Source: Lentisphaerota bacterium (GTDB lineage Bacteria; Verrucomicrobiota; Lentisphaeria; Victivallales; Victivallaceae). From it: a stretch of DNA of 45,854 bases. Position 1 is the first letter of the stretch. Every line of letters begins with the position of its first letter. A program made the translations under genes and the position numbers. The stretch covers positions 1 to 45,854 of the forward strand of contig SUWD01000020.1 in assembly GCA_015061685.1 (NCBI GenBank), given 5' to 3'. Under the pieces are notes generated by a model. It saw only the letters and a list, made by a program, of their open reading frames with translations. It had not been told where the DNA came from and ran no database searches. This document shows, in pieces, positions 1 to 8,743 of this stretch.

Positions 1-1
1 G

Positions 2-199
2 TCTGCTTACGCTTCGGCAACGGAAAGCTGGGAGGAAAAGAGATTTATCACCGATGCCGTAAAGTTCTTCAGCGAAAGGCATTACAACTTTGACCCGGCA
101 GTCTGGGTGAAAAAGAAAATACCCTCTTCCAAGCCGAAAACAAAATTCGACCCGCTCGATCCGGCAACATGGGGTAAAATTCCGGGAGGTGCAGCATGA
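2..199 (+). CDS. C-terminal fragment of an accessory (phage-like) protein, cut by the window edge
   Basis: The frame is open from the first bases to a TGA at 197-199, giving the last 65 residues of a protein whose start lies outside the window. The visible part is charged and ends in a Lys/Pro-rich tail (FDPLDPATWGKIPGG). It overlaps the next start codon as ATGA, so the two genes are translationally coupled. The pattern WEEKRFITDAVKFF followed by YNFDP resembles the tails of phage replication-initiation proteins, but this is a weak similarity from memory and the function is not known. Confidence 0.5.
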   Translation, partial: SAYASATESWEEKRFITDAVKFFSERHYNFDPAVWVKKKIPSSKPKTKFDPLDPATWGKIPGGAA

Positions 200-699
200 T
201 CTGGGAAAAATTTTACCCGATGTGGACCGCTATGATCGGCAGGATCGACAAAGAACAGCTTGGAGAGTGGAAGCGTTTCACCGACAGTGCCGGCAGTGAT
301 GCCGCTCTGACCTCTGCCGTCGAAGAACTCGCTGAATGGTACGGAAACAACCGGGAAAGGGATTTCCGGGCGGCACTTCCCAATTTGTGGCAGCTGAAAA
401 AGAGTTACAGAAATTTTCTTGCCCAAAGAGATCAGCAGTTCAGGGAACTTCCATGTGCTTTTTGCGAAAACTCCCGGACAGTGATCGTGCTGGATAACGG
501 AAAGTATCTTACCAGTGAATTTCCGCCCGATCCGGCAAATTTCACCGGCATAAGAAAGTGTGCCAGCGTGCCGTGTCCGGTCTGCCGGGCAAAGGAGTAT
601 GCCATGCCGGATATGTGCGAAAGAGTCAAACGCTTCTGCCGGACGGTCTCCAGACGCAATGAACTTTTATCCGATCCGGCAAAAAATGCTGGAAATTAA
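196..699 (+). CDS. Hypothetical zinc-ribbon-like protein of a mobile region
   Basis: 167 residues starting at the ATG that overlaps the upstream stop. The N-terminal half is helical and charged and rich in Trp and Tyr. The C-terminal half holds CAFC near residue 87 and CPVC near residue 128, about 40 residues apart, which would make one four-cysteine zinc site. Small proteins of this layout, directly downstream of a replication protein, occur in phage and plasmid replication modules, where they can be helicase loaders or primase-associated factors. No family is recognised with certainty. It is the last gene before a 172-base gap and a clear change to metabolic genes, so it probably marks the right end of an integrated element. 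Confidence 0.6.
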   Translation: MIWEKFYPMWTAMIGRIDKEQLGEWKRFTDSAGSDAALTSAVEELAEWYGNNRERDFRAALPNLWQLKKSYRNFLAQRDQQFRELPCAFCENSRTVIVLDNGKYLTSEFPPDPANFTGIRKCASVPCPVCRAKEYAMPDMCERVKRFCRTVSRRNELLSDPAKNAGN

Positions 700-733
700 A
701 GACAAAAAATGTTGTAAGCAGCGTGTTTTTCCA

Positions 734-762
734 TTGAAAATGATTTTTTCCGGAGTTATATT
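734..762 (+). promoter_or_regulatory. Predicted sigma-70 promoter for the 872-8291 genes
   Basis: TTGAAA at 734-739 and TATATT at 757-762 are separated by exactly 17 bases. The -10 region lies inside an AT palindrome (TTATATTATATAA) flanked by CCGGA and TTCCGG, which could be an operator. The leader to the ATG at 872 is about 100 bases. The same TTGAAA-N17-TATATT form is seen at 19622 and, on the other strand, at 25755. Confidence 0.55.
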
Positions 763-871
763 ATATAATTTTCCGGGTTTCTCTGTGGAGGGGAAATCCT
801 GGGTAATTTTTCAATACGGACGCTGAAGAAAGGATTGTGTGTCCGGAAACAAGTCAGAAAGGTCGTGAAAA

Positions 872-2284
872 ATGAAAAAAGCAGCAGTAGCCGACGCGAC
901 ATTACGGGTATGTGATCATGCCGGTTGTACGCTTGGTTTCAAGGAGAAAATCGAGATAGTCAAGCATCTCGACCGACTTTGTGTCGATGTGATTGAGACT
1001 GCTCCGCTGCTTAATGGCAAATCTGATGTGCTTTTCCTTCACACTATCGCCCCTCTTACCAGCAAATGCGTCATCTCCTGTGCCGTGCCGCTGGATGAAG
1101 AATTGGTTGATTTGAGCTGTCAGGCTGTCGCCAAAGCCGCCAAACCCCGGCTGAATATCATCGCTCCGGTCTCCACGGTGCAAATGGAGTATCACTGTCA
1201 CCGCAAACCCGAAGCCGTTCTGGAAAAACTTGCCGCCGTTATCGGCAAAGTCCGGGCGGCCGGTATTGAAACTGAAGTGACTTTCGCCGATGCCACCAGA
1301 GCGGAAAATGATTTCCTCATCAAGGCTCTTAATTGTGCCGTTGAGTGCGGAGTTGAGATCATAACTGTCTGCGATTCAGCCGGGACCATGCTCCCCGGTG
1401 AAATGGGGGATTTCATTGCCGGACTGAAAAAAGCTCTGCCGGCTCTGGATGATCTCACGCTCTCTGTGGAGTGTTCCGATGAATTGCATCTTGCTCCGGC
1501 GTGTGCCGTCAGTGCCATCCGTGCCGGTGCCGGACAGATCAAAACTGCCATCGGTATTCCCGGCAGGCTTCAGCTTGGTTCTCTGGTCGATCTGCTCAAT
1601 GCCAAAGGTTCCACTCTGGGGATAAGCACTTCGCTCAACCGGACGGCGTGCAGTTCGCTGATCTCCTCGGTTGAGATGATCGTTGCGGGCAAAGCGGTCT
1701 CCAATTCTGCGGAAAAGAGTGCTTCATTCGTTTCCGCAAGCGGGGACTGGAAGCTTGCCAGCAGCGACGATATGGCGGCTATTTCCGAAGCTGTCCGCAA
1801 GCTCGGTTATGAATTATCCGCCGGGGATCTGGGCAATGTTTACAATGAATTTCAGCGTATCGCCCAAAAGAAAGAGGTCAGTGCCAAAGATCTCGATGCG
1901 ATCGTCGCCACCGTTGCCATGCAGGTTCCCCCAACCTATGCCCTGAAAAGTTTCGTTATCAACAGCGGCAATATCATCACCTCCATGGCGCACGTCATTC
2001 TGCTGAAAAACGGCGAAGAAGTTCAGGGATTCAGCATGGGAGACGGCCCGATAGATGCGGCATTTTTCGCCATTGAGAATATCATCGGGCGGCACTTTGA
2101 GCTGGATGACTTCCAGATCACTGCGGTCACTGAGGGCAGGGAGGCGGTCGGTTCCGGTATCGTCCGTCTGCGTTCCAACGGCAAACTCTACTCCGGAAAA
2201 GGTATTTCCACCGACGTTATCGGAGCCGGTATCCGGGCTTATGTGGATGCCTTGAATAAAATCTGTTACGAGGAGAATAATTGA
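872..2284 (+). CDS. 2-isopropylmalate synthase-like (HMGL family) protein with altered active site
   Basis: 470 residues with the layout of LeuA-type enzymes: a TIM barrel of the HMG-CoA lyase/isopropylmalate synthase family (residues 1 to about 280), a linker, and a C-terminal LeuA-type regulatory/dimerisation domain (about 350-465, with GFSMGDGPIDAAF and SGIVRLRSNGKLYSGKG). Active members bind a divalent metal with an Asp in the LRDGEQ motif and with an HxH motif on a late strand. Here LRDGEQ reads LRVCDH (residues 11-16) and HCHND reads ECSDE (200-204), so three expected ligands are Val, Glu and Ser. FADATRAENDFL and VCDSAGTMLPGEM are conserved in form. The protein may be a non-condensing regulator, may use different chemistry, or may bind an acyl-CoA. 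It is first in a block with two acyl-CoA synthetases and a 2-oxoacid oxidoreductase. The next gene starts at or just after its stop. True leucine synthesis is unlikely. Confidence 0.8.
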   Translation: MKKAAVADATLRVCDHAGCTLGFKEKIEIVKHLDRLCVDVIETAPLLNGKSDVLFLHTIAPLTSKCVISCAVPLDEELVDLSCQAVAKAAKPRLNIIAPVSTVQMEYHCHRKPEAVLEKLAAVIGKVRAAGIETEVTFADATRAENDFLIKALNCAVECGVEIITVCDSAGTMLPGEMGDFIAGLKKALPALDDLTLSVECSDELHLAPACAVSAIRAGAGQIKTAIGIPGRLQLGSLVDLLNAKGSTLGISTSLNRTACSSLISSVEMIVAGKAVSNSAEKSASFVSASGDWKLASSDDMAAISEAVRKLGYELSAGDLGNVYNEFQRIAQKKEVSAKDLDAIVATVAMQVPPTYALKSFVINSGNIITSMAHVILLKNGEEVQGFSMGDGPIDAAFFAIENIIGRHFELDDFQITAVTEGREAVGSGIVRLRSNGKLYSGKGISTDVIGAGIRAYVDALNKICYEENN

Positions 2285-2286
2285 AA

Positions 2287-4770
2287 ATGAAACTCTCCTT
2301 TTCCACCAACCGCTGGAATAACTTCAGCTTTGACCAGTTTATCGACATCGCCGGTGAATACCGTTTCAACGGCATTGAGATCCACGATGTCCACGCAGTT
2401 TTTGATATCGCCGAACCGGGCAGGATCACGGCTCTTTACCGCCGTCTGATGGAGAAACGCCTCGATATCAGCTGTATCGACCTGGTTTCGGATATCGTGC
2501 TTAAAAAGGATGAAGCCCTTGAAGAATTGATCCCGGTACTGGATGCCGCAAGACGTCTGCATTGTCCCAATATCCGGATCAAAACCGTTGCCGGAGGCGA
2601 TGATGTGCTGGAGAAAGTGCGGGAATTTCTGACTTCGGCACTGCCGCTTGCAGAGAAAAATCAGGTAACTTTGCTGATGGAAACGGTCGGTATCTTTGCC
2701 GACACCGCCGTTTTACGGGGACTTTTTGAATCTTTTATCAGCGATCATCTGGCGGCATTGTGGGATCTGCACTATCCTTTCCGTCTCCACGGCGAAGAAC
2801 CCGGTGTGACCATCCGCAATCTGGGTGCTTACGTCCGGCACGTCCACATGAAAGACTCTGAAAGTGCTGACAAACCCACTCTCGTCGGCGAAGGATCTCT
2901 GCCCATTGAAGCGATCATGAATGCCCTCAAATCGGTCAATTATGACGGATTCATCTCCATTGAATGGGATCCGTCATGGGACGAGGTGAGCGATATCAAT
3001 ATCATTTTCCCGCACTTCATAAGCTACATGAGCCGCTATGAATTGGCGAGGATGCGTACGCCGCTTTACGACAACAATGCCCGCACCGGCAAATATGTCT
3101 GGAAAAAAGAGACCCTCATCGAGAAGACCTTTTCGCAGGTATTGGATACGATGGTAAGGGAGTTCCCGGATCAGCTGGCATTCAAATACACCACACTGGA
3201 TTACACGAGGACTTATTCGGAATTCCGGGATGATGTGGATCAGTTTGCCCGTTCCCTGATCGCTCTGGGCGTGAAACCGGGCAGTCATGTGGCGGTCTGG
3301 ATGACCAATCTGCCCCAATGGTATATCGCATTCTGGGCAACCACCAAGATCGGTGCGGTGCTGGTAACGGTCAATACCGCCTACAAGATCGCCGAGGTGG
3401 AATATCTGCTCAAACAGTCCGATACGCACACGCTGATCCTGGAAAAAGGGTGGCGGGATTCGGATTACGCCGGGATCATTGCCCAGCTCTGTCCGGAATT
3501 GGCAAAAACCGCTCCGGGAATGCCGCTTCACGCTGCCAAACTGCCCTTTTTACGCAATGTCATTACTGTCGGTTACCGGCAGAAAGGGGCGATCAGCTGG
3601 GAAGATGCCTTACAGCGGGCAAAGAGTGTGCCGGTTGAGGAGTTGAGACGCCGGGCGGATGCCGTGGATATCCACGATGTGTGCAATATGCAGTACACTT
3701 CCGGGACGACCGGATTCCCCAAAGGTGTGATGCTGACTCACTACGGCGTGGTCAACAACGGCAAATGTATCGGTGACCGCATGGATCTTTCCACGGGTGA
3801 CCGGATGATGATCGAAGTACCCATGTTCCACTGTTTCGGCATGGTTCTGGCGATGACAGCGAGCATGACCCACGGTGCGACGCTTCTGCCGCTGCCCTAT
3901 TTTTCTGCGAAACCGGCTCTTGCCTGCATCAATCAGGAGAAGATCACCTGTTTCCACGGCGTGCCGACGATGTTCATTGCCCTTTTGGGTCATCCGGACT
4001 TTGCGAAAACGGATTTCTCCTGTATGCGTACCGGGATCATGGCAGGTTCCCCCTGTCCGATTTCAGTCATGCAGGATGTTATAGACAAGATGCACATGAC
4101 CGAAATCACTATCGTTTACGGTCAGACGGAAGCATCTCCGGGATGCACCATGTCCACTACCAGTGACCCCATCGAGGACCGGGTCGCCACGGTCGGACGG
4201 GATTTGCCGGAGATCGAGAACCGCATCATCGACCCCGAAACCGGCAGAGATCTGCCCGACAACGAGATCGGTGAATTTGTCACCCGCGGTTACCACGTCA
4301 TGAAAGGCTATTACAAAATGCCCAAAGAGACCGCTGCGGCGATCGACGCTGACGGCTGGCTCCACACCGGGGACCTCGCATTGCGTACTCCGGAGGGCAA
4401 TTACAAGATCACCGGCAGGCTGAAAGATATGATCATCCGGGGCGGAGAGAATATCTACCCCAAAGAGATCGAGGAATTCATCTACACCCACAGCAAAGTG
4501 GAGGATGTGCAGGTGATCGGTATTCCGGATAAGCAGCTGGGCGAGGAGATCCTTGCCGCAGTCATCCTGAAACCCGGTGAGAGCATGACCGTTGAGGAGT
4601 TGCAGGATTATGTGCGGAAAAATATGGCGAAGCACAAAGTCCCCCGTTATATCGACTTCGTGGATGCCTTCCCCCAGAATGCGGCCGGAAAGATCCTGAA
4701 ATACAAAATGCGTGAAGATGCGGCAAAGCGTTTGAATATCGCCAAAGTTGACGGCATTGTCGCAGACTGA
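2287..4770 (+). CDS. Fusion of sugar-isomerase-type TIM barrel and fatty-acyl-CoA synthetase
   Basis: 827 residues from ATG 2287; a TTG at 2281, five bases after AGGAG at 2271, is an alternative start. Residues 1 to about 255 are a xylose-isomerase-like TIM barrel (AP endonuclease 2 family). The usual metal ligands are visible in LLMETVG, ALWDLHY, VRHVHMKDS and FISIEWDP, so this half should be active on a sugar or keto substrate or an equivalent. From about residue 270 the protein is a full acyl-CoA synthetase of the FadD/long-medium-chain type: YTSGTTGFPKG (ATP loop), YGQTEASPGC, DGWLHTGDLA, GRLKDMIIRGGENIYP, and the C-terminal lysine in NAAGKILKYK. It forms an acyl-adenylate and then an acyl-CoA. 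The fusion suggests that the isomerised product, or a product of the same pathway, is the acid that is activated. The gene sits between the LeuA-like protein and nifJ with gaps of 2 and 20 bases. Confidence 0.88.
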   Translation: MKLSFSTNRWNNFSFDQFIDIAGEYRFNGIEIHDVHAVFDIAEPGRITALYRRLMEKRLDISCIDLVSDIVLKKDEALEELIPVLDAARRLHCPNIRIKTVAGGDDVLEKVREFLTSALPLAEKNQVTLLMETVGIFADTAVLRGLFESFISDHLAALWDLHYPFRLHGEEPGVTIRNLGAYVRHVHMKDSESADKPTLVGEGSLPIEAIMNALKSVNYDGFISIEWDPSWDEVSDINIIFPHFISYMSRYELARMRTPLYDNNARTGKYVWKKETLIEKTFSQVLDTMVREFPDQLAFKYTTLDYTRTYSEFRDDVDQFARSLIALGVKPGSHVAVWMTNLPQWYIAFWATTKIGAVLVTVNTAYKIAEVEYLLKQSDTHTLILEKGWRDSDYAGIIAQLCPELAKTAPGMPLHAAKLPFLRNVITVGYRQKGAISWEDALQRAKSVPVEELRRRADAVDIHDVCNMQYTSGTTGFPKGVMLTHYGVVNNGKCIGDRMDLSTGDRMMIEVPMFHCFGMVLAMTASMTHGATLLPLPYFSAKPALACINQEKITCFHGVPTMFIALLGHPDFAKTDFSCMRTGIMAGSPCPISVMQDVIDKMHMTEITIVYGQTEASPGCTMSTTSDPIEDRVATVGRDLPEIENRIIDPETGRDLPDNEIGEFVTRGYHVMKGYYKMPKETAAAIDADGWLHTGDLALRTPEGNYKITGRLKDMIIRGGENIYPKEIEEFIYTHSKVEDVQVIGIPDKQLGEEILAAVILKPGESMTVEELQDYVRKNMAKHKVPRYIDFVDAFPQNAAGKILKYKMREDAAKRLNIAKVDGIVAD

Positions 4771-4790
4771 CAGAAAAGGTTCTATATATT

Positions 4791-7700
4791 ATGAGTAAAG
4801 AGAAACAATTTGCCACAATGGACGGCAATGAGGCATGTGCTTACGCCGCTTATGCCTTTACCGAAGTGGCGGCGATCTACCCGATCACCCCCTCCAGTCC
4901 GATGGCGGGCAAAACCGATGCGTGGTCGGCTAAAGGAAAGAAAAATATTTTCGGACAGAGCGTTACTCTGGTGGAGATGGAATCCGAGGCAGGTGCGGCA
5001 GGAGCGATCCACGGTTCACTGGAAACCGGTGCTTTGTCAACGACTTACACTTCTTCACAGGGATTGCTGCTGATGATTCCGGTGATGCACCGTATTGCCG
5101 GAGAGCGTTTGCCGGGAGTTCTGCATGTCGCTTCCCGTACCGTGGGGACCCATGCGTTGTCCATTTTTGGAGACCACTCCGATGTGATGAATTGCCGTCA
5201 GACCGGCTTTGCACTGCTTTCGACAGCCAATTCGCAGGAGATCATGGATCTTGCTCCGGTGGCACATCTGGCGGCGGTCAAAGGGCGGATACCTTTTCTG
5301 CACTTCTTTGACGGCTTCCGCACCAGCCACGAGATGAGCAAGGTGGAATTGATCGACTATGAAGATCTTGCCGGGTTGATGGATCATGAGGCTCTCGATG
5401 CTTTCCGGGCGCAGGCTCTCAATCCGGAACACCCCCGTCTGCGGGCAACCGTGCAGAATGGCGACGTGTTTTTCCAGGTGCGTGAAGCGAACAACCGTTT
5501 CTACACCGCTTTACCGCAGATCGTGCAGGATTACATGGACAAGATCGCCGGGATCACCGGCAGAAGTTATCACCTTTTCGACTACTACGGAGCGGAGGAT
5601 GCCGACCGGGTCATCATCGCCATGGGTTCGGTTTCCGGGGCGGTCAAAGAGATCGTGGATCACCTCAATGCCAAAGGTGAAAAGTGCGGATTTCTGCAGG
5701 TGCGTCTTTTCCGTCCTTTCTCTGCGGAACACTTCCTTGCCGCTTTGCCGTCAAGCGTTAAAAAGATCGCAGTTCTGGACCGCTGCAAAGAGATGGGCAG
5801 TGCCGGTGAACCGCTTTATCAGGATGTCTGCACCGTGATCGCCAACAGCGGCAAAGCACTGAAAGTCATCGGCGGCAGATACGGATTGTCCAGCAAAGAT
5901 GTTGACCCCGGTCAGCTTCTTGCGGTCTATGAACACCTCAAATCGGCTGATCCGGGGAATAACTTCACCATCGGTATCAAGGATGATGTTACTCACCTTT
6001 CCCTGCCGGTGTCAACGGTGCTTTATCCGGATGATGCCCGTCAGGTGTGCTGTAAATTCTGGGGTTTGGGTTCCGACGGTACGGTGGGGGCGAATAAGAG
6101 TACGGTGGAGATCATCAATGCCCACACCGCCAAATTTGCCCAGGCTTACTTTGAATACGATGCCAAGAAGTCTTTCGGCGTGACCAAATCGCATCTGCGT
6201 TTCGGTGATGCTCCGATCCGTTCATCCTATTATGTCAAATTTGCCGACTTCATCGGCTGCCACAATGAGACTTACATCCGGCAGTACGATGTCGCCGGGG
6301 AATTGAAAGAAAACGGCACGCTCCTTTTGAATACCTCTCTGGATGCTGCCGGATTGGAAAAACTCATTCCCGCTGCGGTCAAACGGGTTCTGGCGGAAAA
6401 AAAGGTCAGATTGTACACGATCGACGCCGTCTCCATCGCTGCGGAACTGGGCTTGGGAAATCATTACAATCTGGTACTGCAGTCCGCATTTTTCCATCTG
6501 GTCAACATCATTCCGGGCGAGGAAGCTGATGCGTATATGAAAGATCTTGCCAAACGCACCTACTTTGCCAAAGGTGATGAGGTGGTGGCACGGAATTATG
6601 CTGCGATCGATGCCGGAGCAAAGTCATTCAAATTGGTGGAGATCCCGGAAACATGGCTTACTGCCGCCGATGAGGAAAATACTTCCGGTGCGGAGCGTCC
6701 GGCTGTTGTCCGCAATATCGCCGATCCCATCAACCGTCAGAAAGGCGACGATCTGCCGGTAAGTGCTTTCAAAGGCTATGAGGACGGCGTTATTGATATG
6801 GGCTTGACTGCTTACGAAAAGCGTGGGATCGCGGTGAAAGTACCGGTCTGGGATGCTTCAAAGTGCATCCAGTGCAACCGCTGTTCGCTGGTCTGCCCCC
6901 ATGCGGTCATCCGTCCTTATTTGCTCAATGAGCAGGAGAATGATGCCAAACCTGCCGGATTTGACACCTTGAAAGTGCCGGGTAAGGCGGGATATTACTT
7001 CACCTTGCAGACCAGTTTTGCCGACTGCACCGGCTGCGGAGCGTGCGTCAATGCCTGTCTTGCCAAGGAGAAAGCTCTGTCCATGAAATCCTACCGGGAG
7101 GTGGGCAATCAGAGCGAAAAGTGGGAGTATGCCAGCAATTTGAGCGTCAAAGATGATCTTTACGATCCGTGGACGATCAAGGGCAGTCAGTTCCGCCAGC
7201 CGCTGCTGGAATTTTCTGCGGCGTGTGCCGGCTGCGGAGAAACGCCTTATGCCAAACTGCTCACCCAGCTTTTCGGGGATCATGTTTACTGGGCAAATGC
7301 TACCGGTTGTTCACAGGCTTGGGGTTCGCCCATGCCGGGAATCCCTTACACCACCAACAAAGAGGGCAGGGGACCTGCGTGGAGCAACTCGCTTTTTGAA
7401 AACAATGCTGAATTCTCTCTGGGTATGGCTCTTTCAGTCAAACAGCAGCGTGCCAGAGTGAAAATGATGGTCGCTGAATTGCTGACCGGCAATATAAGTG
7501 ATGCCATTCGCAGTGCCGCAGAGAAATATATGGCTTCTTTTGATTCCGTGAGCGATTCCAGAATTGCGGCGGATGGATTGCTTGCTGTTCTGGATGATTG
7601 CACTCTGCCGTTGGCAAAAGAGATCATCAAAAATAAAGATATGCTGGCGAAAAAGACCTTCTGGATGTTCGGCGGCGACGGCTGGGCATACGATATCGGT

Positions 7701-8291
7701 TTCGGCGGTCTGGATCATGTCGTTGCCAGCGGAGAGAATATCAATGTCCTCGTGGTCGATACCGAGGTTTACAGCAATACCGGAGGTCAATCCTCCAAAG
7801 CCACTCCCATCGGGGCGGTCGCTCAATTTGCCAGTGCCGGTAAAGCCAGTCCCAAAAAGGATCTGGGAGCGATCTTCATGACCTACGGCAATGTCTATGT
7901 GGCACAAGTGGCAATGGGAGCCGACCCCAATCAGCTTATCAAGGCGATCAAAGAGGCGGAGGAATTCAATGGACCTTCGGTGATAATCGCCTATACGCCG
8001 TGCCTTTCCCACGGCTTGAGATGCGGTATGGGTTGTGCACAGGAGGAGATGAAACGGGCGGTGGAAGCGGGATACTGGACGCTCTACCGTTACAATCCGG
8101 CTCTGGAGAAACCCTTTACGCTTGACTCAAAAGAGCCGGTGAATTCCTATGAGGAATTTCTTGCCGGGGAGACCCGTTATGCGGCGTTGAAACGGACATT
8201 CCCGGAACATGCGGAGAAGTTCTTCGCCTCCGGAAGCGAGGCGGCAAAGAAAAAGTATTTGTATTATAAGAAAATGCAGGATAACCAGTAA
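4791..8291 (+). CDS. nifJ: Pyruvate:ferredoxin (flavodoxin) oxidoreductase, single-chain
   Basis: 1166 residues, the normal length for homodimeric PFOR. It converts pyruvate and CoA to acetyl-CoA, CO2 and reduced ferredoxin in the cytoplasm. The N-terminal domain carries YPITPSSPM. Two 4Fe-4S motifs follow near residues 688-699 (CIQCNRCSLVCP) and 745-756 (CTGCGACVNACL). The thiamine-diphosphate domain shows CAGCGE, ATGCSQAWG, GGDGWAYDIGFGG and TEVYSNTGGQSSKATP, and the extra cluster cysteines appear in CAGC and CGMGC. The second ferredoxin motif ends in CLA rather than the common CP. The gene is co-directional with its neighbours and could supply acetyl-CoA or reoxidise a pathway 2-oxoacid. 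Substrates other than pyruvate cannot be excluded from sequence. Confidence 0.95.
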   Translation: MSKEKQFATMDGNEACAYAAYAFTEVAAIYPITPSSPMAGKTDAWSAKGKKNIFGQSVTLVEMESEAGAAGAIHGSLETGALSTTYTSSQGLLLMIPVMHRIAGERLPGVLHVASRTVGTHALSIFGDHSDVMNCRQTGFALLSTANSQEIMDLAPVAHLAAVKGRIPFLHFFDGFRTSHEMSKVELIDYEDLAGLMDHEALDAFRAQALNPEHPRLRATVQNGDVFFQVREANNRFYTALPQIVQDYMDKIAGITGRSYHLFDYYGAEDADRVIIAMGSVSGAVKEIVDHLNAKGEKCGFLQVRLFRPFSAEHFLAALPSSVKKIAVLDRCKEMGSAGEPLYQDVCTVIANSGKALKVIGGRYGLSSKDVDPGQLLAVYEHLKSADPGNNFTIGIKDDVTHLSLPVSTVLYPDDARQVCCKFWGLGSDGTVGANKSTVEIINAHTAKFAQAYFEYDAKKSFGVTKSHLRFGDAPIRSSYYVKFADFIGCHNETYIRQYDVAGELKENGTLLLNTSLDAAGLEKLIPAAVKRVLAEKKVRLYTIDAVSIAAELGLGNHYNLVLQSAFFHLVNIIPGEEADAYMKDLAKRTYFAKGDEVVARNYAAIDAGAKSFKLVEIPETWLTAADEENTSGAERPAVVRNIADPINRQKGDDLPVSAFKGYEDGVIDMGLTAYEKRGIAVKVPVWDASKCIQCNRCSLVCPHAVIRPYLLNEQENDAKPAGFDTLKVPGKAGYYFTLQTSFADCTGCGACVNACLAKEKALSMKSYREVGNQSEKWEYASNLSVKDDLYDPWTIKGSQFRQPLLEFSAACAGCGETPYAKLLTQLFGDHVYWANATGCSQAWGSPMPGIPYTTNKEGRGPAWSNSLFENNAEFSLGMALSVKQQRARVKMMVAELLTGNISDAIRSAAEKYMASFDSVSDSRIAADGLLAVLDDCTLPLAKEIIKNKDMLAKKTFWMFGGDGWAYDIGFGGLDHVVASGENINVLVVDTEVYSNTGGQSSKATPIGAVAQFASAGKASPKKDLGAIFMTYGNVYVAQVAMGADPNQLIKAIKEAEEFNGPSVIIAYTPCLSHGLRCGMGCAQEEMKRAVEAGYWTLYRYNPALEKPFTLDSKEPVNSYEEFLAGETRYAALKRTFPEHAEKFFASGSEAAKKKYLYYKKMQDNQ

Positions 8292-8301
8292 AAAATAATT
8301 A

Positions 8302-8574
8302 TTGTCTCATTTTTTGTGAAAAATCTTTCCTGCGGTGGTGCATTGCGGGCAATCTCTTGGCAAATCTGCGGACGTTTTCGCAGTCATGTACGTCAGTACA
8401 CTCCTGCTCATCCGCCTTGATTTGTCTGCGACCTTGCCTCACACTGCATCCACCGGTTGGATCGAACCCGTGCTTGCCGATTTGACAAATCACAACTTAT
8501 GTGATATGTTTTATACGTTAACAAAAATGTTTGTTTATAAGCTTCTGTTACGGGTTTCACAAAATTCGGGACAT
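8302..8574 (+). mobile_element. MITE-like element, copy A (273 bp, full length)
   Basis: The left end starts TTGTCTCATTTTTTGTGAAA and the right end, read on the other strand, starts ATGTCCCGAATTTTGTGAAA. TA lies at both borders (8300-8301 and 8575-8576), as after insertion by a Tc1/IS630-type transposase. The inside is GC-richer and self-complementary, for example CGGTGGTGCA near the left against TGCATCCACCG in the middle. There is no transposase frame. It fills most of the 452-base gap between nifJ and the next gene. The rest of that gap holds an older, diverged fragment at 8615-8710. Confidence 0.8.
8482..8510 (+). promoter_or_regulatory. Outward promoter-like site inside MITE copy A
   Basis: TTGACA at 8482-8487 and TATGTT at 8505-8510 are 17 bases apart, and the spacer contains the palindrome TCACA-N5-TGTGA. 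It points toward the XRE-cupin-ligase gene starting at 8744. Copy B keeps the same -35, spacing and TATGTT, while copies D and E have CATGTT. Activity is inferred only. Confidence 0.45.
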
Positions 8575-8614
8575 TATCAAAAAATAAATTTTTGGTGAAA
8601 AATGCCTCAAAAGT

Positions 8615-8710
8615 TGTGGCTTGCCGCAATGTGCCGCCGGTCGGATCGAATCCGTGTTTGCCGGGGTAATCTGTAAGTTCCGGTTTTGTGGTCTCAAAGA
8701 AGTGAGACAA
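8615..8710 (+). repeat. Diverged fragment of the MITE family
   Basis: GTCGGATCGAATCCGTGTTTG at 8640-8660 parallels the middle of the full copies (GTTGGATCGAACCCGTG). The segment ends with GTCTCA-N6-TGAGAC (8691-8708), a small hairpin whose right half followed by AA equals the complement of the left MITE end. The leader of the 8744 gene therefore consists largely of decayed element DNA. Confidence 0.45.
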
Positions 8711-8743
8711 AAACAAAATAATAAAAATAAGGAAAAGAAAACA

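Noticed and set aside
8440..8500. T-arm-like GGTTCGATC in several MITE copies, suggesting a tRNA
   Set aside because: No acceptor stem, anticodon arm or CCA-like end can be drawn around it, and the bases vary between copies (GGTTGGATC, GGATTCGATCC).
8621..8743. Longer N-terminus for the XRE-cupin-ligase from an upstream in-frame start
   Set aside because: It would translate decayed MITE sequence, and the ATG at 8744 has a proper AAGGAAAAG in front.
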